NCBI GenBank assembly: GCA_029548025.1
Contig: JAKPOE010000200.1
Location: forward strand, 1 to 11,258
Direction of reading: 5' to 3'
DNA from: Spirochaetota bacterium
Lineage (GTDB): Bacteria; Spirochaetota; UBA4802; UB4802
DNA length: 11,258 bases
Within the stretch, counting starts at the first letter, position 1. Each line of letters begins with the position of its first letter. Shown here in pieces: positions 7,135 to 11,258 of this stretch. The notes under the pieces are model-generated. The model was not told the DNA's origin and ran no database searches. It saw only the letters and a program-made list of their open reading frames with translations. The translations under genes and the position numbers were made by a program.

Positions 7135-8247
7135 CTATGCCTTTGAAAATTTATGTTTTGCAATATGTTTCAATAAACCCTTATTGCTTTTTTTATTATT
7201 AGTATTACCTTCCAATTGAGCAATACGCCCTTCAGCAACTGATATGGTGAAGAAAGCAAGGACAGTCAATAAAAATAAAAGTATCGTTATAATAATAGAT
7301 TGGTGAGGTTTAAGATACAGCAACACAATTGAAAAACATCCAAGGATTGCCGTGTAGCTGTATAATATCCACAATATCCCTTTGTTACTAAAACCAATAT
7401 GAAGCAATCGGTGATGTATATGGCTTCTGTCAGCTAAAAAGATATGATTCCCGCCTACAAATCTGTTTTGCACTACATGTGCCATATCAATCAGCGGTAT
7501 CAATAGCAACACCAGCGGTACAAAAAATACTGTTATGGTAGATACCTTTTTAATACCTATCAGTGGTAATATTGCATACATAAAGCCTAAAAAGTATGCC
7601 CCTCCATCACCCATAAAAATCTTCGCAGGAGGATAGTTAAAAATAAAAAATCCACCGATGGCACCCATCAATGCAATTGCTAAATAAGTAACCACTACCA
7701 TTCCCTGTAGCCAGCCAATAATTGCCAAAAACAATGAAGCTATCATTACAATGCCACCGGCAAGCCCATCCATACCATCAAGCATATTGATGGCATTCAT
7801 AAATCCAGCAACCCATAATATGGTAACAACATATGATAGTACGCCGAATTGTATGCTCAATTCAGGAGATACAGTAATCCCGTTAATCTGCAATCCGGCT
7901 AAGGCAACAAGCAAACCACATACTAACTGTAAAAATAACTTATAGCGTGCAGAAATCTTTTTGATATCATCAACAAAACCTGTTAAAAATGCCAGCGATA
8001 CAGCACCAGCAAACAGTGGTATATTGAATTGTACTTTAAAATCATATACTAAAAGGTATACCAGCGAGCACATAAACCCAATAAAGATAGCCAGCCCGCC
8101 CAATCTGCTGATGTTGCCTTTATGAATTTTGCGTTCATTAACATAATCATAAAGGCCATTTTTTTGACTAACTTTTATAATTACAGGAATAAATACTAAT
8201 GAAATAATAAATGCTATAAAAAAAACAACCAAATCAAATACATCCAT
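7135..8247 (-). CDS. WecA/WbpL/TagO-like polyprenyl-phosphate sugar-1-phosphate transferase
   Basis: 370 residues, normal for glycosyltransferase family 4 of the PNPT type (MraY/WecA superfamily), with about ten or eleven hydrophobic segments. Family motifs occur in order. VDDIKK (92-97) carries the catalytic Asp pair and NMLDGMDGL (154-162) is the Mg-site block. FNYPPAKIFMGDGGAYFLG (203-221) follows, then PLIDMAHVV (251-259). DRSHIHHRLL (273-282) has the His-His-Arg of the WecA-type sugar-recognition loop. The enzyme moves a HexNAc-1-phosphate from a UDP-sugar to undecaprenyl phosphate at the inner membrane, the first committed step of O-antigen, enterobacterial common antigen or teichoic-acid-linker synthesis. 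The His-His-Arg motif and the setting exclude MraY. Donor specificity (GlcNAc, or a WbpL-like FucNAc/QuiNAc) cannot be read. The ATG has a good ribosome site, AAGGTG (8255-8260), seven bases upstream. The hydrophilic Lys-rich tail after about residue 340 is ordinary for the family. Confidence 0.92.
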   Translation of the reverse strand: MDVFDLVVFFIAFIISLVFIPVIIKVSQKNGLYDYVNERKIHKGNISRLGGLAIFIGFMCSLVYLLVYDFKVQFNIPLFAGAVSLAFLTGFVDDIKKISARYKLFLQLVCGLLVALAGLQINGITVSPELSIQFGVLSYVVTILWVAGFMNAINMLDGMDGLAGGIVMIASLFLAIIGWLQGMVVVTYLAIALMGAIGGFFIFNYPPAKIFMGDGGAYFLGFMYAILPLIGIKKVSTITVFFVPLVLLLIPLIDMAHVVQNRFVGGNHIFLADRSHIHHRLLHIGFSNKGILWILYSYTAILGCFSIVLLYLKPHQSIIITILLFLLTVLAFFTISVAEGRIAQLEGNTNNKKSNKGLLKHIAKHKFSKA

Positions 8248-8301
8248 GACAGTGCACCTTTTTTTGTTTATGATTACAAACCTATACTGTTCTTATTTTC
8301 A

Positions 8302-8329
8302 ATAGTGCAACAGTTTTTGTATTAGTCAA
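8302..8329 (-). promoter_or_regulatory. Possible promoter for the WecA-like gene
   Basis: On the minus strand TTGACT (8329-8324) is followed after 16 bases by CACTAT (8307-8302). This is a good -35 with a poor -10 that keeps the key second A and last T. It would give a leader of about 50 bases before the AAGGTG ribosome site. A TATAGG a little further downstream is an alternative -10. Assigned mainly because the gene lies downstream of a long non-coding stretch and needs its own start. Confidence 0.3.
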
Positions 8330-8438
8330 GGATTTTTTATGCATGTTTTGTTATGTGCTATGTAGGTATTAATTATTTTGTTTGCCTATAATTAGGTTAA
8401 CATCAGCATCTCCGTCATACACCTTATTACATACTATA

Positions 8439-8539
8439 TCAGTATAATGATATACTATAAAACTATTAATACTGAACTTGCTCATGCAACACTAAATTCC
8501 GATGCTCAGTATAATGATATACTATAAAACTATTAATAC
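8439..8539. repeat. Pair of exact 34-bp direct repeats separated by 33 bp
   Basis: The 34 bases at 8439-8472 recur without mismatch at 8506-8539, a 67-bp period. The repeat begins TCAGTATAATGATATAC and ends AACTATTAATAC. It contains an inverted repeat, GTATA-ATGA-TATAC. The 33-base spacer (8473-8505) is unrelated to the repeat and holds its own small dyad, TTGC-TCAT-GCAA. The dimensions resemble a two-repeat CRISPR. No third copy was found at the expected period on either side, and no cas gene is present. A duplicated operator or mobile-element scar is at least as likely. Confidence 0.75.
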
Positions 8540-8681
8540 CCTAGACATGGAATTTTATATTAACTTATTGTTTATGGGCGTATCGTTTATAAAATAGTAT
8601 TATTTGATATAATAGAACCAATAAAAATAAAGTACTGTACAAAAACAATACTAAACGTATTTCATGTAACAATAATGAAAG

Positions 8682-9449
8682 TGTTCTGGCCCCGATTTAA
8701 CAAGCACTTTTTATGCTCGTATCATAATATTCCTGTAATGCCTCATGCGGACTTTTATATCCTAATCGTTCTATCATCCACTCTTCGTTATAACGCTTAA
8801 TAAATTCTTGTACGGCATCTATTGCTTCTGCAATGGTTTCAAAATCATTTACCGAAAACACCTGCTCTTCTAATGTTCTAAAAAATCGCTCTATTATCCC
8901 ATTACATTCTGGACTTCGTCACGAATAACTTATCTGTATCCCATAATATTCCATCGTGTTCTTACAATACGCCGATGTGTATTGCCCCCCTAAATCACAT
9001 CGCACCTCAAGACCCATGGAACAGTTCATTCCAGAGGTCCCGTATAGCCTCAGTATGCTTTGTTGTATTGCCCTGCCTGATTCAAATCTATCCCCATGCT
9101 TCACCATAATAAACCTTATTACTTCAGAATTAAAATGATCAATAACGCCAAATAACCAAGCTAATTCTAACTCCTTCTCAATAGAATATTTCCCATGCGT
9201 TTTAACCCATCCCGAGCTGCTAATAAAAAAGCCTCTTCCAGCTTTCAATATCGCCTACTGATACTTTTACCTCCCGTGAAAGCATTTCTATACTTTCACC
9301 CTGTAATAACCGTAATACTATTTCTTCTTTTTTCCTTGCACAGGTGGGCACTTATTTATTTTATGGTTTCATCTGTACTCATATCTATTCCACTTTTTCA
9401 ATCTAAATTGTATACTATTTTGTGCTCGGTTATAATTGGGGCCAATATA
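8682..9449 (-). mobile_element. Decayed, internally deleted IS3-family insertion sequence
   Basis: Imperfect terminal inverted repeats bound a transposase ruin. The left end, read inward, starts TGTTCTGGCCCCGATTTAAC (8682-8707 overall). The right end, read inward on the minus strand, starts TATATTGGCCCCAATTATAA (9449-9422). Both share GGCCCC, ATT, TAAC and AGCAC with two small gaps. The element is about 770 bp, against roughly 1.2-1.4 kb for an intact IS3-family element carrying orfA and orfB. The outer bases (TG at left, TA at right) and the flanks show no clear target duplication, which fits an old insertion. It lies 27 bp beyond the glycosyltransferase stop codon and may have interrupted a once longer gene cluster. 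Confidence 0.78.
8697..9382 (-). pseudogene. IS3-family transposase remnant (orfA piece fused to orfB C-terminal part)
   Basis: Reading the minus strand, an ATG at 9382-9380 starts MSTDETIK and stops. The next frame then continues CARKKEEIVLRLLQGESIEMLSREV up to DIESWK, a typical OrfA helix-turn-helix region of this IS3 branch. A further frame gives EEAFLLAARDGLKRMG, and a third gives HGKYSIEKELEL, so OrfA carries at least three frame changes. Near 9165 OrfA-like sequence runs straight into the OrfB core AWLFGVIDHFNSEV. The end of OrfA and the first half of OrfB, including the first catalytic Asp (W-TD-T block), are therefore deleted. The second catalytic Asp is visible in RCDLGGQYTS. An in-frame TGA (8919-8921) follows ISYS. 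The frame then continues RSPECNGIIERFFRTLEEQ, with the catalytic Glu, to its natural TAA at 8697-8699 inside the left terminal repeat. Certainly inactive. Confidence 0.85.
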
Positions 9450-9476
9450 AAAAATATTCCTTGTTAACTAGTTTAT

Positions 9477-10577
9477 TCATAAAGAACAAATCCATTCAAC
9501 TAAAATTGTTGCATTACGTTTATTATTATGATTATCTTCTACAAATTTATAAGCATTTTGAGCATACTTTTGTAATAGTAATGGATCATTCATCAAATTT
9601 AAAAAAAAACCATTCATCTTTTCTAAGCTACCTTCGCAAAAATAACCTGCATTATATACATCTATTAAAACACCATAATCATAATTAAGGCTAATGGTTG
9701 GAACGCCCGAAGCTGCTGCTTCAATCACAGTTAAAGGCCAATCCCCTTCCATATCGGATGTAACAAAAAAAACCTTCGATTCTGCCAACAATTTATATAT
9801 ATCTTCATATTTAACAAATGAATAAAAAGTCAAATTTTTAAAACTACTGGCTATGATTTTTATTTTATTAAAATACTCTTCTTTACCAGGGACTGGATTT
9901 GCTACTAACAAAAATTTATAATTCTTGTTCATACTGACAATTTTTAAATAACTTTCAACATTTTTCCATTCATCACATCGTGCAATCCATGCCCCATCAT
10001 ATTTTTTTTCTTTTACTTTAACGATCTTAGCAAGATCTATACCTTTTTTAAGAACTTTAACTTTTGTAATATCTGGATAACGCTTTAAAATATTCTCTTT
10101 TTCAATTTCATTTTGAGCAATGAGCAATGCAGAATTTTTGATTAGTAATGGAAAAAAAATGCATTTTTTTCTGGAATTTTGATAATATCCTAAACTCTCA
10201 ATATCATGTCCAAAAAAGAAAACAAATTTTATACCTAAAATCCTGCAAAAAAAAGCAAGCACACAGGATTCTATTGTTAACCCTAACTGCATGATGCTAT
10301 CAATTTCATAGTTTTTGATAAATTTATAAAATTTCATAAACTTCAATAACGCATTATCTGATTCTTTATAAAGTTTTATAATATTAAAATTATCGGCATC
10401 ATCAAAATCAATAGTATCATATTCTGGTAGCAAAGTATAAATATTAGTATAATGATATAATTCTTTAACAAAATGGTAAAGATGTATTGTTGCACCACCA
10501 AAGGTTCTCTTAGACGTTCTATTGAACATGGCTTCAGAATCTTTTGGCAAAAAAACCGCAATATTTTTATTTATCAT
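9477..10577 (-). CDS. GT4-type (GT-B fold) glycosyltransferase
   Basis: 366 residues, ordinary length for retaining GT-B glycosyltransferases of the GT4 group. The N-terminal half has a glycine-containing loop, FGGATIHLYHFVKEL (26-40). An inter-domain segment reads VKVLKKGIDLAKI (173-185), in the position of the usual V-NGID block. The C-terminal nucleotide-sugar site is EGDWPLTVIEAAASGVPTIS (277-296), a variant of the E-x-E signature followed by GVP. No signal or membrane segment is evident, so it should be cytoplasmic or peripheral. It would add a sugar to the undecaprenyl-linked repeat unit; donor and acceptor are not predictable. The gene starts 32 bp after the flippase stop, with only a weak GAGAAG ribosome site, and is probably in the same operon. 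It is very A+T-rich, unlike the dehydratase at the left, in line with acquisition from elsewhere. It ends intact just before the insertion sequence. Confidence 0.88.
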   Translation of the reverse strand: MINKNIAVFLPKDSEAMFNRTSKRTFGGATIHLYHFVKELYHYTNIYTLLPEYDTIDFDDADNFNIIKLYKESDNALLKFMKFYKFIKNYEIDSIMQLGLTIESCVLAFFCRILGIKFVFFFGHDIESLGYYQNSRKKCIFFPLLIKNSALLIAQNEIEKENILKRYPDITKVKVLKKGIDLAKIVKVKEKKYDGAWIARCDEWKNVESYLKIVSMNKNYKFLLVANPVPGKEEYFNKIKIIASSFKNLTFYSFVKYEDIYKLLAESKVFFVTSDMEGDWPLTVIEAAASGVPTISLNYDYGVLIDVYNAGYFCEGSLEKMNGFFLNLMNDPLLLQKYAQNAYKFVEDNHNNKRNATILVEWICSL

Positions 10578-10609
10578 CTTCTTCTCGTAATATTTAAAAT
10601 TATTATCAC

Positions 10610-11258
10610 TTATGTTATTTGCAGCATTTCCTTTATTATTCTTACATCGTCTTTTGAAAATAACATTAATAAAATTAACATTATGTATAGTATGGTAATG
10701 ATTAAAGCAGATACAAATTCATTAAAAACATATTTAAAATATAAATAGTATGAGGAAATTAACATAAGAGTTATTAAAATTAATTTCCCATAGATAAATA
10801 ATATCAATTTAATTTTAATATTTTCTTTCTTATATAAATATAAATGACCTGAATAATATATAACTCCATAAGTTATGACAACACTCATGGCAGAACCAAT
10901 AACTCCAAATAAAGAAATCAGGATAATATTTGATATCATGTTTATTATTGTTGATATTATGAGTATTTTTAATAAAATATTCTGTTTATCCATACCAATT
11001 ATAACAACAGAAGCTACATTAAAAACCAGCGGAAGAGCAAAAGATAAAATTTGTAAAACAGGAATAGCTTCCATATATTTAGAACCAAAGATTAAAATAA
11101 TTATATTTTTTGCAAAGAGATAAAATATAATCATAATATAAAATGAAGCAATACCTAAATATTTACTCAATGTATTAAAAGTAAATTGGAATTTGCTCAT
11201 ATCATTTTGTTCAAGAGCCTTATAGAGCATTGGTATTATAATTTTCCTTAAATTATTT
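10610..11258 (-). CDS. Wzx-like polysaccharide flippase, C-terminal part (5' end outside window)
   Basis: The frame stays open through the right edge, so the visible 215 or so residues are the C-terminal half of a longer protein (family length about 400-500). The first internal Met at 11230 is preceded in frame by NNLRKIIIP, typical of a loop before a helix in Wzx/MATE-like flippases, and is not the true start. About six or seven hydrophobic helices follow, including FYIMIIFYLFAKNIIILIFG and VLQILSFALPLVFNVASVVI. Short cytoplasmic loops such as MDKQN and KKENIK separate them. The phrase FGSKYMEAIPVLQILSFALP matches the usual end of the first half-repeat junction in polysaccharide exporters (RfbX/Wzx type). 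It would flip the undecaprenyl-linked sugar unit across the inner membrane. Extremely A+T-rich (Ile/Leu codons mostly ATA/TTA), like the following glycosyltransferase. Confidence 0.83.
   Translation of the reverse strand, partial: NNLRKIIIPMLYKALEQNDMSKFQFTFNTLSKYLGIASFYIMIIFYLFAKNIIILIFGSKYMEAIPVLQILSFALPLVFNVASVVIIGMDKQNILLKILIISTIINMISNIILISLFGVIGSAMSVVITYGVIYYSGHLYLYKKENIKIKLILFIYGKLILITLMLISSYYLYFKYVFNEFVSALIITILYIMLILLMLFSKDDVRIIKEMLQIT

Larger units (their letters stand above)
8248..8681. other. Gene-free A+T-rich stretch between WecA-like gene and insertion sequence
   Basis: About 430 bases without a credible open reading frame on either strand. It holds the possible WecA-like promoter, the 34-bp repeat pair, and a six-base stem TTTCAT/ATGAAA around a nine-base loop (8660-8680) directly next to the left end of the insertion sequence. 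The hairpin lacks a T-run and is not a convincing terminator. Nothing else was recognised. Confidence 0.6.

Noticed and set aside
6959..7219. Plus-strand open frame of 86 codons beginning MIIPSGYTKYNYDN
   Set aside because: It overlaps the 3' end of the WecA-like gene, has no ribosome site or recognisable motif, and its hydrophobic end is the antisense of a Lys/Asn-rich coding tail.
8439..8539. Calling the 34-bp repeat pair a CRISPR array
   Set aside because: Only two repeats, one spacer, no cas genes and no typical repeat end. Kept as a repeat and reported as a question instead.
8919..8921. Selenocysteine or programmed read-through at the in-frame TGA of the transposase
   Set aside because: The gene is already broken by frameshifts and a deletion, and no supporting hairpin was noticed. 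A nonsense mutation explains it.
9180..9210. Mutation of the first catalytic Asp of the transposase (KTHGKYS read as a changed W-TD-T block)
   Set aside because: Other frames show this stretch is still OrfA-like (AARDGLKRMG). The catalytic block is deleted rather than mutated.
10446..10459. Fourteen bases, AGTATAATGATATA, identical to the core of the 34-bp repeat inside the glycosyltransferase gene
   Set aside because: It is part of a coding region for YHYTN in very A+T-rich DNA, and the match does not extend further. Chance is sufficient.

Overview
The window reads as part of a surface-polysaccharide (O-antigen or capsule type) biosynthesis locus from a Gram-negative-type bacterium. It has been eroded by mobile-element and toxin-like debris. 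Nothing fixes the taxon. A spirochaete-like or other environmental lineage is only a guess, prompted by the large aromatic repeat protein with a secretion signal and by the moderate-to-low G+C. Every intact gene lies on the minus strand, so transcription runs from high to low coordinates.

In transcription order: the 3' part of a Wzx-like flippase gene enters at the right edge (10610-11258). It is followed 32 bp later by a GT4-type glycosyltransferase (9477-10577). Both are very A+T-rich. Downstream is a decayed, internally deleted IS3-family insertion sequence (8682-9449). A gene-free stretch of about 430 bp follows, carrying an exact 34-bp direct repeat with a 33-bp spacer. Next is an intact WecA/WbpL-like polyprenyl-phosphate sugar-1-phosphate transferase (7135-8247). 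A strong sigma70-like promoter (7024-7052) then leads into a 5'-damaged AbiEii-like nucleotidyltransferase gene (6305 to about 6875). After it comes a 965-residue exported-looking protein of unrecognised family built from about twenty aromatic PLYY-type strands (3296-6193). The cluster ends with a DegT/DnrJ-type sugar aminotransferase (2048-3199) and a membrane-bound CapD/WbpM/PglF-type UDP-HexNAc 4,6-dehydratase (221-2044), separated by 3 bp. At the left edge, on the plus strand and convergent with the cluster, is the C-terminal part of a RelE/YafQ-type toxin gene (1-156).

Functional picture (inference from families): the dehydratase and aminotransferase make a UDP-4-amino-4,6-dideoxy-HexNAc type sugar. 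The WecA-like enzyme loads the first sugar phosphate onto undecaprenyl phosphate. The glycosyltransferase extends the lipid-linked unit and the flippase exports it. The WbpL/WbpM pairing resembles the end of Pseudomonas O-antigen loci. The large repeat protein sits directly upstream of the sugar-nucleotide genes and is the least explained part of the window. G+C falls strikingly from the left (roughly half) to the right (roughly a quarter, by eye), as in mosaic polysaccharide loci.
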